Source: DASYRX01 sp036003845 (GTDB taxonomy: Bacteria > Gemmatimonadota > Gemmatimonadetes > Gemmatimonadales > Gemmatimonadaceae). Taken from it: a stretch of DNA of 64,000 nucleotides. Shown in pieces: positions 35,750-44,705 of the stretch. Position numbers and translations under genes: made by a program. Where the stretch lies: assembly GCA_036003845.1 (NCBI GenBank), contig DASYRX010000061.1, positions 6,939 to 70,938 of the forward strand, read 5' to 3'. The first letter of the stretch is position 1. Each line of letters starts with the position of its first letter. The notes beneath the pieces were generated by a model. It had not been told where the DNA came from and did no database searches. It worked only from the letters and a program-made list of their open reading frames with translations.

Positions 35750-36538
35750 CTAACGATCTCGCCGGTAGCGTCCCGTGATGAGTCGCATGAGCCACTTGGG
35801 GGCGTAGCGCGCCACGAGCACGATCCAAAGGTAGCGTCGACCCGGAATCACGACGGTCGGGCGCTTCGCTCGCATCGCGCTCAATGACTGAGCGACGACC
35901 CGGTCGGCCGTCATCCAGAGCCATGCCGGCATGCGTCCTTTGTCCACCTTGGCGCGCGCGTGCAGCTCCGTGTGCGTGAAGCCGGGGCAGAGGGCCTGCA
36001 CGTAGATCCCATGACGCGCCGTCTCCAACGCGAGGCCCTCGGCGAACGTGCGATCGTACGCCTTGGTCGCGCAGTAGTTCACGTTACCCGGGCTCTTTAG
36101 GTACGACGCGACGGACGACACGATGATCACGCTGCCGGCCTTCCGCTCGAGCATGCCTGGCAGCGCAGATTGCGTGAGGCGGTGAACGGCCAGCACGTGC
36201 AGCCGGACCATCGCATCCTGCATATCGTGCGACATCACGCCGACGCGGCCGGCGTGGCCGAACCCGGCGTTGTTCACGAGCACATCGACCGGATGCGCCG
36301 CGATGTACTCCACGACGCGTGACGTGTCGCCATCGCTGGATAGGTCGGCTGGAAACACGGTCACAGCGACGCCACGCGACGCCTCCAGCTCGTTTGCAAG
36401 CTCCGTGAGTCGCGCTCTGTCGCGCGCGACAAGCGTGAGATCGTAGCCGAGCGCGGCGAGTTGCAGTGCGAACTCGCGTCCGATGCCGGCTGTTGCGCCG
36501 GTTACGAGCGCGTGCGGCTGCAGGTGGCGTGTCACCAT
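35750..36538 (-). CDS. Short-chain dehydrogenase/reductase
   Basis: 262 aa. Classical SDR: TGATAGIG (13-20) for NAD(P), NNAG, and catalytic Ser plus YCATK. The extended C-terminus with RYLWIVLVARYAPKWL is hydrophobic, as in membrane-associated SDRs of lipid metabolism. Substrate unknown. It ends with TAG inside a CGTTAGG word, 3 bp from the convergent LpxR-like gene. Confidence 0.86.
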   Translation of the reverse strand: MVTRHLQPHALVTGATAGIGREFALQLAALGYDLTLVARDRARLTELANELEASRGVAVTVFPADLSSDGDTSRVVEYIAAHPVDVLVNNAGFGHAGRVGVMSHDMQDAMVRLHVLAVHRLTQSALPGMLERKAGSVIIVSSVASYLKSPGNVNYCATKAYDRTFAEGLALETARHGIYVQALCPGFTHTELHARAKVDKGRMPAWLWMTADRVVAQSLSAMRAKRPTVVIPGRRYLWIVLVARYAPKWLMRLITGRYRRDR

Positions 36539-36613
36539 GAGAGCATGGTCATGAAAAGCGGGCGCAAGATGCCTCGTTCGCGTGGCAGCGCAACGTCTGC
36601 GCGGCTACTTTGA

Positions 36614-36629
36614 TGTGAACTTTTTCACA
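36614..36629. promoter_or_regulatory. CRP/FNR-family operator before etfB
   Basis: TGTGA-N6-TCACA, an exact match to the CRP consensus, centred 24 bp before the etfB start codon (also 80-90 bp upstream of the divergent SDR gene). The extended palindrome is TGTGAA-N4-TTCACA. Its closeness to the start suggests repression or a start site inside it. Confidence 0.55.
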
Positions 36630-36645
36630 AGGCGGATTCGCTCGA

Positions 36646-37398
36646 GTGAAGATCGCTGTCTGCATCAAGCGCGTGCCGGAAATGGATGTGAAGTTCCGTA
36701 TCGCGGCATCGGGGAAGGCTGTCGACGAGATGGGACTCAAGTGGGACATGAGCGACTTCGATGGGTATGCCGTCGAGGCAGCGCTCCAAATGGTCGAGAA
36801 GCTCGGAACCGGCGAGGTCGTCGTCGTTTCGCTTGGACCGGATGCGACACAAGAAGTGTTGCGCAAGGCGCTATCGATGGGTGCGACTCGCGCCGTGCAT
36901 CTCAAGAGCGACCAGGTGCCTTTTGACTCCGCGGCGATCGCAACGGCGCTGGCGGCCGAGCTCAAAGACGGCGGCTACGACCTGATCATGTTCGGGAAGA
37001 TGGCGATCGACTCGGCGTCCGGCGCAACTGGAGTCATGGTCGGGGAGACTCTCGGCCTTCCGACCGTGCACGGTTGCTCGAAGCTTGAAATCGCGACCGG
37101 GAGGGGTTCCGCGAGGCGCGAGCTCGAGGGCGGCGCCGAAGAGGTCACGTTTCCGCTCCCAGCGGTCGTGACGATCGATGAAGGGATCGCGCGGCCGCGT
37201 TATCCATCGCTCAAAGGGATCATGGCGGCGAAGAAGAAGCCGATGGATACCAAGCCCGCGCAGTTAGGCACAGTGCGTGTGACTGTCGACGCGATGGCGC
37301 TTCCGCCGGAGCGAGCGGCGGGCCGCATCGTCGGCGAAGGGGCGGCGGCGGTGCCCGAGCTCGTGCGGCTGCTGCAGACGGAAGCCAAGGTCGTCTGA
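36646..37398 (+). CDS. etfB: Electron transfer flavoprotein beta subunit
   Basis: 250 aa from GTG. CIKRVPEMDVKFRI at the N-terminus, ALQMVEKLGTGEVVVVSLGP, and the AMP-binding/signature region VGETLGLPTVHGCSKLEI. With EtfA it forms the FAD carrier accepting electrons from acyl-CoA dehydrogenases such as the GcdH nearby. Stop overlaps the etfA start (TGATG). Confidence 0.95.
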   Translation: MKIAVCIKRVPEMDVKFRIAASGKAVDEMGLKWDMSDFDGYAVEAALQMVEKLGTGEVVVVSLGPDATQEVLRKALSMGATRAVHLKSDQVPFDSAAIATALAAELKDGGYDLIMFGKMAIDSASGATGVMVGETLGLPTVHGCSKLEIATGRGSARRELEGGAEEVTFPLPAVVTIDEGIARPRYPSLKGIMAAKKKPMDTKPAQLGTVRVTVDAMALPPERAAGRIVGEGAAAVPELVRLLQTEAKVV

Positions 37399-38387
37399 TG
37401 CCTAACGTTCTGACGTACGCCGAGGTGCGCGGAGGCGATCTGCGCAAGATCTCACTCGAGTCCGTAAGCACCGCGCGCGCGTTAGCCGACGCTTACGGCG
37501 GTGAGGTGCACGTTGTCTTGACCGGCGGCCCGGGCGTGGGCTCGCACACTGGCACGTTAGGCGAACATGGCGCCGATGCGGTCTTCGTTACCGAGCACGA
37601 GGCGCTGGCGCAGTACAACCCTGAAGCGTTGAGCGCTCTTGTCGCCGACCGCGCACGAAACGCGTACGCCGCGGTACTCATCGGCGCATCGGCTCGAGGG
37701 AAAGATCTGGCGCCACGAGTGGCGGCGAAGCTCGGAGCCGCCATCCTGAGCGACGTCACGTCGCTCAGGCTTGACGGCGACGCCCTGGTCGCGACGCATC
37801 CTGTGTACACGGGGAAGGTTTTGGCGACGCTTCGCCTAACGGCTGGCGACGCTGCTGCCGTGGTTTCACTCCGGCCCGGCGCGTTCTCGGCAACACCGGC
37901 GCCGCGCACTGCGCGCGTTGAAGGCGTCCCCCCGTCTGGCGATCCGACCGCTGTGCGCGTGCAGGTCAAGGAGACGACAACTGCCGACAGCCGCAAGCTC
38001 GATCTCGCCGAAGCCCCCGTGATCGTGTCAGGCGGTCGCGGCCTCAAGGCAGCCGAAAACTTCAAGCTCGTCGAAGATTTGGCGGCGGCATTCGGCAACG
38101 CCGCAGTCGGTGCGACGCGCGCCGTAACCGATGATGGCTGGCGTCCGCACAGCGATCAGATCGGGCAGACGGGGCGTCAGGTGAGTCCTGAGCTTTATGT
38201 CGCCGTTGGCATCTCAGGAGCCATACAGCACATCGCGGGGATGCGCGCGTCGCGCTGTATCGTGGCGATCAACAAAGACGCCGAGGCGCCGATTTTCAAA
38301 GTGGCGGACTATGGAATTGTTGGCGATGTGTTCGAGGTGGTCCCAGCGCTGACCGCAGCTATTCGAGAGCTGCGCGCAAGACCGTAA
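37398..38387 (+). CDS. etfA: Electron transfer flavoprotein alpha subunit
   Basis: 329 aa, full length. The C-terminal FAD domain is intact: SGGRGLKAAENF, GATRAVTDDGWRPHSDQIGQTG and VAVGISGAIQHIAGM. Partner of EtfB. The codons right after ATG (CCT AAC GTT) make a CCTAACG word. Electrons should pass to the Fe-S oxidoreductase encoded at 38544. Confidence 0.96.
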   Translation: MPNVLTYAEVRGGDLRKISLESVSTARALADAYGGEVHVVLTGGPGVGSHTGTLGEHGADAVFVTEHEALAQYNPEALSALVADRARNAYAAVLIGASARGKDLAPRVAAKLGAAILSDVTSLRLDGDALVATHPVYTGKVLATLRLTAGDAAAVVSLRPGAFSATPAPRTARVEGVPPSGDPTAVRVQVKETTTADSRKLDLAEAPVIVSGGRGLKAAENFKLVEDLAAAFGNAAVGATRAVTDDGWRPHSDQIGQTGRQVSPELYVAVGISGAIQHIAGMRASRCIVAINKDAEAPIFKVADYGIVGDVFEVVPALTAAIRELRARP

Positions 38388-38392
38388 CTGCT

Positions 38393-38504
38393 TTCACCGC
38401 GGACACACGCGAACGCTGCTCGGACTAGCGCGGATATTGAGCTTGAATCAACCACAGAAGCGTCCGCGTCCATCCGTGCTTTGTCTGCGTTAGTCCGCGG
38501 TGAA
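38393..38504. repeat. Palindromic dispersed repeat (112 bp)
   Basis: Perfect 12-bp inverted arms TTCACCGCGGAC (38393-38404) and GTCCGCGGTGAA (38493-38504), with further related CCGCGTCCATCCGTG-type sequence inside. This pattern resembles dispersed intergenic repeats I recall from Acidobacteria, Verrucomicrobia and Gemmatimonadota. It occupies nearly the whole spacer between etfA and the Fe-S oxidoreductase gene. Confidence 0.6.
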
Positions 38505-38543
38505 GCTTTTCAGGTCATTGCGCATTGAGCTACGCTTACTAGC

Positions 38544-40574
38544 ATGACCTTGAGTCAGGGTGTTTTTGCCGGATGCCTCGCGCTCGGCGCCGCGTTTTTC
38601 TCCTACAACGCGCAGCGCCTCGTTAGGTACCTCCGCATTGCCGGAGGTTCGGCCGGGTCGCGGCTGAACGACATCCCGCGGCGGCTCTGGAACCTGCTGA
38701 CAATCGGCTTTGCCCAGACCAAGATCCTGCGCGATCCGGTTGCGGGGCCGCTGCACGCCCTGGTCTTCTGGGGATTCCTTGTCCTTCAGGTCGGCGCCAT
38801 CGAGATCCTGGTGCAGGGCGTCGTTCGCGGGTTCTCGTACGGCAACTTTGTCCCCGCGCCGCTGCATTGGGTCTTCCTGCTTTCGCAGGAGCTGACAGCG
38901 GGGGCCGTGCTGGTCGCTGTCGCCGCGCTGCTGTATCGGCGCATCCTCGTTAGGCCCAAGCGCCTGCAGGGGGACCAGGTGCACAGCGGCGACGCCATTC
39001 TCATTCTCGCCATGATCGCGGCGCTCATGATCACGCTCATGCTCGTGAGCGCGACCCAACGCGTGATCAATAGCGAGCGTCCGGTGGCGGTGCAGCCGGT
39101 CTCCTCTCCCATTGCCGCCGTCATCGTGGCGCTCGGCACACCGCCTAACGTCGTGGAGGCCATTCTCGCGGCGAGCTGGTGGACGCACGCGCTGTTGATT
39201 CTCGTCTTTCTCAACTACCTGCCGTACTCAAAGCACCTGCACGTAATCGTCTCGCTTCCCAACACGTTCCTGTCCAACACGAGCGGGCCGGGTCGCGTTG
39301 GCGTCATGCCGCTGATGGACCTCGAAGCCGAAACCGAGCACTTCGGCGCCTCGGACGTCGATCAGCTGACGTGGAAGAACCTGCTCGACGGTTACACGTG
39401 CACCGAGTGTGGCCGCTGCACGTCAGTGTGTCCGGCGAACATCACCGGGAAGCCGCTGTCGCCGCGCAAGATCGTCATCGATACGCGGCGGCGAACGATG
39501 GAGCTGGCGCCGCACCTCGTGAGCGGTGGGGCGCCTAACGGCGACCTGCGTGAGCATCGCTTGCTCGATAATTTCATCACCGAAGACGAGCTGTGGGCCT
39601 GCACGTCGTGTCGTGCGTGCGTTTACGAGTGCCCCGTATCGATCGATCAGCTCGAGGTCATCAACGAGCTGCGACGCCATCTCGTCCTCAGCGAGTCGCG
39701 CTTCCCCGAGGAAGTGCAGCCGGCCTTTGAAGCGCTCGAGCGCAACGGCGCGCCGTGGGCCTTCCCCCCGTCGAGCCGCGCTGACTGGGCGGCCGGCCTC
39801 GACATTCCGACGATGGCCGAGCTGTCGGCACGCGGTGAGACACCGGAAGTATTGTACTGGGTCGGCTGCATGGGCTCCTTCGACGAGCGAGCCAAGAAAA
39901 CGACCGTCGCCGTCGCGCGCATACTCAGGGCTGCCGGTGTGCGCTTCGCCATACTAGGACAGGAGGAGAGCTGCAACGGCGATCCCGCGCGCCGCATGGG
40001 GAACGAATATCTCTACCAGATGCTCGCCAAGCAGAACATCGAGACGCTGGATCGCTACAATGTGAAAGCGATCATCACCAACTGCCCGCACTGCTTCCAC
40101 CAGATCGGCAACGAATACGAATCGTTAGGTGGGCACTACGAGGTGGTGCATCACTCGACGTACATCGCCGCGCTGCTGCAGGAAGGCCGTATTCCGCTCA
40201 GCGGAGCGGCGGGCGCAGCGCAACGTATTGTCTACCACGATGCCTGCTACCTGGGCCGCTACAACGGTGTGTACGACGCGCCGCGCGACGTGATCCGTCA
40301 GGCGTTGCCCGTGATCGACGTCGTCGAGGCGAAGCGCAGCAAGGATCGCTCGCTGTGCTGCGGCGCCGGCGGCGGCCGAATGTGGATGGAAGAGCGCATC
40401 GGCAAGCGCATCAACGTCGAGCGCAAAGAGGAGCTGGCCGCCACTGGCGCGGACACCGTCGCCGTGGCCTGCCCCTTCTGCATGACCATGCTTGGCGATG
40501 CAGGAAGAGGCAGCGAGGGATACGTGCCCGTTGTCGACATCGCCGAGCTTGTCGCCAGCCGCCTGAAAGCCTAA
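38544..40574 (+). CDS. Membrane Fe-S EtfAB:(mena)quinone oxidoreductase
   Basis: 676 aa. The N-terminal ~230 residues hold five to six helices with histidines resembling the NarI/cytochrome b fold. Two ferredoxin-type 4Fe-4S motifs follow (C286, C289, C292, C296; C353, C356, C359, C363). The C-terminus has two CCG domains, with CNGDPARR, NCPHCFHQ, DACYLGRYN and SLCCGAGGGRMWMEE. This is the HdrDE-like fused protein found beside etfAB and proposed to carry electrons from EtfAB to menaquinone. Location directly after etfBA supports this. Stop codon TAA is inside a CCTAACG word. Confidence 0.9.
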   Translation: MTLSQGVFAGCLALGAAFFSYNAQRLVRYLRIAGGSAGSRLNDIPRRLWNLLTIGFAQTKILRDPVAGPLHALVFWGFLVLQVGAIEILVQGVVRGFSYGNFVPAPLHWVFLLSQELTAGAVLVAVAALLYRRILVRPKRLQGDQVHSGDAILILAMIAALMITLMLVSATQRVINSERPVAVQPVSSPIAAVIVALGTPPNVVEAILAASWWTHALLILVFLNYLPYSKHLHVIVSLPNTFLSNTSGPGRVGVMPLMDLEAETEHFGASDVDQLTWKNLLDGYTCTECGRCTSVCPANITGKPLSPRKIVIDTRRRTMELAPHLVSGGAPNGDLREHRLLDNFITEDELWACTSCRACVYECPVSIDQLEVINELRRHLVLSESRFPEEVQPAFEALERNGAPWAFPPSSRADWAAGLDIPTMAELSARGETPEVLYWVGCMGSFDERAKKTTVAVARILRAAGVRFAILGQEESCNGDPARRMGNEYLYQMLAKQNIETLDRYNVKAIITNCPHCFHQIGNEYESLGGHYEVVHHSTYIAALLQEGRIPLSGAAGAAQRIVYHDACYLGRYNGVYDAPRDVIRQALPVIDVVEAKRSKDRSLCCGAGGGRMWMEERIGKRINVERKEELAATGADTVAVACPFCMTMLGDAGRGSEGYVPVVDIAELVASRLKA

Positions 40575-40694
40575 CGAGTGCGCTGCCAAAGGCTATGAGC
40601 TTCCTTCGCATAGACGAGGCGATTCCGTTCTATCCGAATCTCCGCGTGATCCGAATGGCTCTTGCTCTTGACGCTGTTACTCCAGCGCCTAACG

Positions 40695-43160
40695 CTACTC
40701 CGCGCGCATGACGTCAGCTGGATCGAGCGACGACGTGCGCCTGGCCGGAATCCAACTCGCGAGCGCGGCCACCGCAACGAGCAGCAACGATGCGCCGGCG
40801 AGCGTGACCGGATCCGTCGGCGCAACGCCATAGAGCAAGGTTCTTAGCGTTCGCGCCACGAAGAAGAACAAGACCAGTCCAGCGCCGATTCCAAATGTCG
40901 TGAGCAGGACCCCCTGGCTCGTGAGCATGCCGATAATGGACCTCGGTGACGCGCCGAGGGCGATGCGAACGCCGAGCTCGCGGGTGCGCAGGGCCACGAC
41001 GTACGCCATTACGCCATAGAGTCCGATCGCACCGAGAAGCAATGTGACGACAGCAGCGACGCCGAGCAGCATGATTGTGAAGGAGAGTTGGGCGATGGAC
41101 GCAGCAAAGACGCCCCGCATCGGCCTAACGTCGAACAAGGGCAACGTCGGATCCAGTTCCTTGACAGTGCGTTGCACGGCCGTAGTAATCGTGACCGGAT
41201 CGCCGACGGTGCGCACGACGAGAGCCATGGTATTGTGCGACTGTGAGTTGAATTCCGTCGACCCAGGTGTTTCCGGGTAGTACACAGTGCCAGATGGTGG
41301 CGCCGCAAGTGAGGTATCGCGCGTATTACCGACCACGCCGACGATTGTGTACCAGCGCCCGTTAGGCAGATCAGTGAAGCGCTTGCCGATCGCATTCTGC
41401 CCTGTCGAATCCTTCCAGAACTGGAGGGCAGTGGCCTGACTGATGATCGCTTCGTCCGCACGTTGCATGTCAAGTCTGTGGAACGTGCGTCCAGCTAGGA
41501 GTGGGATCTCCATCGCTTTGAAGTAGTTGCCGTCCGTGGTCGTAAAGATCTGGAGCGGCGGAATCTTGTTGATATAGGACTTATCTCCCTCGGGATAGAA
41601 GGGATTCTGGTTCATCCCGGTGATCAGGAGAGGCAAGCGGGACGCGACGCCAACTGTCTGAACTCCTGGAAGCGCGGCGGTGCGATCGAGAAGCTGTGTA
41701 TAGAAACGGCTAACGACCGTGTCGTTAGGGTAGCGCGCCGATGGAAGGGAGACCCAGAACGTGGCGACGTTCTGTGGATTGAAGCCAGGCCGCACGGCGT
41801 TGAGCTGCAGGAATGTGCGAATCAAGAGTCCCGAACCGCCAAGCGCGACGAGCGCCAGCGCGATCTGCGCTGCCACCAGAGCGCCGCGTACGCGCTGTTG
41901 CATTCGGCTGGCGGTGCCACCTCGACCACCTTCGCGCAGCGCACTCAAAAGGTGAATGCGGCCAATCCTCAGCGCGGGAATCACGCTGCAGGCCAGAGCG
42001 ACGATTGCGCAGATGGCGACTGCGAAGCCGATTGTTAGCGAGTCGATACGAACTTCGGCGAGCCGTGGGATACCTGCAGGCGCCGAGCGCACGAGTAAGC
42101 GGATCGCCAGGGCGGCGATTCCAGTGGCGATTATCCCGGCGATTGCCGTGACCAGCGCAGACTCCGCAAGAAAATGTGCGAGTACGCGTCCACGCCCTGC
42201 ACCGATGGCTTCACGAACGGCAAGCTCACGTTGCCGAGCATCAGCCCGAACCAGCATCAAGTTGGTCACGTTCGCGCATGCAACGAGCAAAACGAGAATC
42301 GCGGCTGCGGCCACGACCCACAGCGTCCGCGAAATCCCTCCCGTCACGTCTTGCTTGAGTGGCACGAGCACGGGAATCGGCCGCGCTTGATCGATCAGCA
42401 TCTTAGACGGGACGCCGGGCGCCATGTTCGGGAAGAGATCGACGATCCGCGGCAGCACGGATGTGAAATCCTGTCGCGCCGCGGAGAGGCTCATGCCAGG
42501 CTTGAGGCGCGCAATACCTTCGTAGTTGAAGCCGCCCGGGAACTGCGCATTGGGGTCGAGCTGCAACGGAATCCAGAGCTGCGTGCCGGCGTTCGGAAAG
42601 CGAAAGCGCTTGGGCATCACCGCGACGATCTCACGCGAGCGGCCGCCGATCTCGAGGGTGCGTCCGAGAACTTGCGGATCCGCTCCGAATCGCGAGCGCC
42701 ACATGCCTTCACTGATGAGCACGACCGAAGGTCCGTTAGGCAAGTCCTCGGCCTCAGTGAAGCCTCTGCCTAACAACGGTGACACTGCGAGCACGGGGAT
42801 CATGCTTTCGGTGATCCAGGCTGCGTACACGCGCTCGGGATCCGTAGCCCCGCGCGGGTCGGAGAGGTTCACGGAACCCTCTTGGTAGAGCCCGATGTTC
42901 GCGATCGAGCGCGCGAGTTTCTTGTACGTGAAGTACGTCCCACTAGTCTGATTGCCGTTCACAATGTTGACGCCGGGCAGGTCATGCCTCGCGGCCACGA
43001 GTTGATCAGAGTTCTCGTAAGGCAACGGCTGCAGCAGGACCGTGTTGATGAGGGCGAACATCGCGACTGAGGCCGCGATACCGATGACGAGGGTCATCGA
43101 CGCCGTGATCGTGAAGGCGGGGCTGCGGCGAAGCGATCGCCAAGCTGGCTTGAAGAACAT
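40695..43160 (-). CDS. ADOP-type ABC permease, third copy
   Basis: 821 aa, same domain order as the copy at 2947 (FtsX motifs RELAVREAIGAGRGRVLAHF and RELGVRIALGASPRSIIGML). No N-terminal PadR-associated helical region and no adjacent regulator. It is separated from the Fe-S oxidoreductase (convergent) by 120 bp and from moeA by the repeat-containing region 43161-43394. Substrate unknown. Confidence 0.88.
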   Translation of the reverse strand: MFFKPAWRSLRRSPAFTITASMTLVIGIAASVAMFALINTVLLQPLPYENSDQLVAARHDLPGVNIVNGNQTSGTYFTYKKLARSIANIGLYQEGSVNLSDPRGATDPERVYAAWITESMIPVLAVSPLLGRGFTEAEDLPNGPSVVLISEGMWRSRFGADPQVLGRTLEIGGRSREIVAVMPKRFRFPNAGTQLWIPLQLDPNAQFPGGFNYEGIARLKPGMSLSAARQDFTSVLPRIVDLFPNMAPGVPSKMLIDQARPIPVLVPLKQDVTGGISRTLWVVAAAAILVLLVACANVTNLMLVRADARQRELAVREAIGAGRGRVLAHFLAESALVTAIAGIIATGIAALAIRLLVRSAPAGIPRLAEVRIDSLTIGFAVAICAIVALACSVIPALRIGRIHLLSALREGGRGGTASRMQQRVRGALVAAQIALALVALGGSGLLIRTFLQLNAVRPGFNPQNVATFWVSLPSARYPNDTVVSRFYTQLLDRTAALPGVQTVGVASRLPLLITGMNQNPFYPEGDKSYINKIPPLQIFTTTDGNYFKAMEIPLLAGRTFHRLDMQRADEAIISQATALQFWKDSTGQNAIGKRFTDLPNGRWYTIVGVVGNTRDTSLAAPPSGTVYYPETPGSTEFNSQSHNTMALVVRTVGDPVTITTAVQRTVKELDPTLPLFDVRPMRGVFAASIAQLSFTIMLLGVAAVVTLLLGAIGLYGVMAYVVALRTRELGVRIALGASPRSIIGMLTSQGVLLTTFGIGAGLVLFFFVARTLRTLLYGVAPTDPVTLAGASLLLVAVAALASWIPARRTSSLDPADVMRAE

Positions 43161-43259
43161 CGCTGTTGATCCAGGGCGCAGGTTAAAGACGGCAGAAAGC
43201 AGCGCCTACGGGACATCGACGCCTTCGGTTTTGGATTAGACGCTCAAACTCGCGGCGAA

Positions 43260-43278
43260 AATGGAGTCTGACCCCATT
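43260..43278. repeat. GGGGTCAGACTCC-type REP palindrome
   Basis: Imperfect palindrome AATGGAGTC-T-GACCCCATT (one G-T mismatch). Palindromes built on GGGGTC/GACCCC are, to my recollection, associated with IS200-like (RAYT) transposases in many genomes; none is present here. The surrounding 43161-43394 gap is lower in G+C than its neighbours and holds no convincing gene, so it may be a decayed mobile remnant. Confidence 0.45.
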
Positions 43279-43394
43279 CGCGAAACAGATCTCTACTCAG
43301 AAATCCATGAATCTGGCCATTACAAGGGCGCGATCGGCCAAATTTGCGACCACGATAGCAACTGTCTAGCGCCAGTATAGCGTCACTAAAATTC

Positions 43395-44645
43395 TCATAA
43401 AGCGAACTGCTCGGAAAGCTGCGCCTCATCGCCAAGCGGAATGGCGTTCAGGACCTCTCCTGCTGCCGCTGAGGGCCTTTCCTCAGGCACGACGAGTAAG
43501 GCGTTGGCTTTGGCCATCGAGGTCAGGATGGCGGACCCTTGGGGTCCCGTCAGCCTGACGCCGAGTCGGCCGTCTTCGCGCACACGCAACACGGCACGAA
43601 GAAAATGAGTCAGCCGAGCCTGGATGCTGATCGCTTCGTCGAGCACCGCCGGAACGGGGCGTCGGAAAAGCCGGCGAGCGCCGAGCATTTTGCGGATGGC
43701 GGGTCGCACGAAGAGCTCGAACGTCACCATTGCCGAAACGGGATTGCCCGGAAGGCCGATCCACGGCACGCCGCGCACGATTCCGAAGCCGAGCGGCGCG
43801 CCGGGGCGCATGCGCACGCGCCAGAACTTGAGCTCGGCGCCTAACGAGGCGAGCACCTGGCGCACATAGTCGTACTCTCCCACGCTGGCGCCCGCCGAGG
43901 TGATGATGAGGTCCGATTCGAGCGCGGCTTCCACCCGCTCGCGCAGCGCAGATGGATCGTCCGGCGCGACGCCACGGTCCTCGGGCTCGCCTCCAGCGGA
44001 GCGCACCAACGCCGTGAGCGTGTAGCTGTTACTCGTCACGATCTTGCGACCGGCGAGCACCTCGTCGAAGCGGTCGAGATCGACCAACTCGTCGCCAGAG
44101 CTGATGAGCGCCACGCGCGGACGCCTGTACGCGTCGACGCTCCCCATACCCATCGAGGCAAGCACGCCGAGCTGCGCGGCGCCTAACGAATCACCGGCGG
44201 AGAGCACGACGTCGCCCTTGTCGTAGTCCTCGCCGCGCGCACGGATGTTCTTGAGTGCATCACGCGCATTGCGAATCTCGACTGCGTCGACGCCAGCGTC
44301 GGTGTCTTCCACGCGCACAACGGTGTCGGCGCCGTCAGGGAGCGGCGCGCCAGTCATTATCCGCGTCGCTTCGCCGCTGGCGATCGCTCGGCTGGGAAAG
44401 CCGCCAGCCGGTACGGTCTCGACCACTGGGAGCCTAACGGGAGTCTCGGTAGTTGCTCTGGCAATGTCGCTCGCGAGCACGGCATAACCGTCCATCGCCG
44501 AGTTACGCCAGGGTGGCATGGCGAGCGGCGCGACAGCGTCGCGCGCCAGGACGCGTCCCATGGCGTCCAGCAGCCGGACGCGTTCCTCCGGCAGCCGGTG
44601 GATGTCGGCCAGAATCCGTGCGCTCGCCTCGGGCACGCTGTGCAT
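43395..44645 (-). CDS. moeA: Molybdopterin molybdotransferase MoeA
   Basis: 416 aa. PPWRNSAMDGYA, TGAPLPDGADTVV, SSGDEL, the SAGASVGEYDYV region and GLPGNPVSAMVTFELFVRP are all MoeA hallmarks; domain IV follows. It inserts molybdate into adenylylated molybdopterin. Last gene of the minus-strand operon with mobA, mobB and fdhD; a palindromic element separates it from dacB. Confidence 0.95.
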   Translation of the reverse strand: MHSVPEASARILADIHRLPEERVRLLDAMGRVLARDAVAPLAMPPWRNSAMDGYAVLASDIARATTETPVRLPVVETVPAGGFPSRAIASGEATRIMTGAPLPDGADTVVRVEDTDAGVDAVEIRNARDALKNIRARGEDYDKGDVVLSAGDSLGAAQLGVLASMGMGSVDAYRRPRVALISSGDELVDLDRFDEVLAGRKIVTSNSYTLTALVRSAGGEPEDRGVAPDDPSALRERVEAALESDLIITSAGASVGEYDYVRQVLASLGAELKFWRVRMRPGAPLGFGIVRGVPWIGLPGNPVSAMVTFELFVRPAIRKMLGARRLFRRPVPAVLDEAISIQARLTHFLRAVLRVREDGRLGVRLTGPQGSAILTSMAKANALLVVPEERPSAAAGEVLNAIPLGDEAQLSEQFAL

Positions 44646-44648
44646 CAG

Positions 44649-44705
44649 TCCCGTTCCAACCTTCGATGCCGTGTCATAGAAGCTCCCTGGGAGGTTGGAA
44701 CGGGA
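44649..44705. repeat. CCCGTTCCA palindromic element, copy 1
   Basis: Perfect 14-bp inverted repeat TCCCGTTCCAACCT (44649-44662) / AGGTTGGAACGGGA (44692-44705) with a 29-nt loop. It fills the whole gap between the dacB stop and the moeA start. A second element with the same arms is at 61347-61406. It may act as an RNA hairpin attenuating moeA. Confidence 0.75.

Noticed and set aside
43244..43435. 63-codon ORF in the moeA upstream gap
   Set aside because: No ribosome binding site or recognisable family; overlaps moeA and a palindromic repeat.
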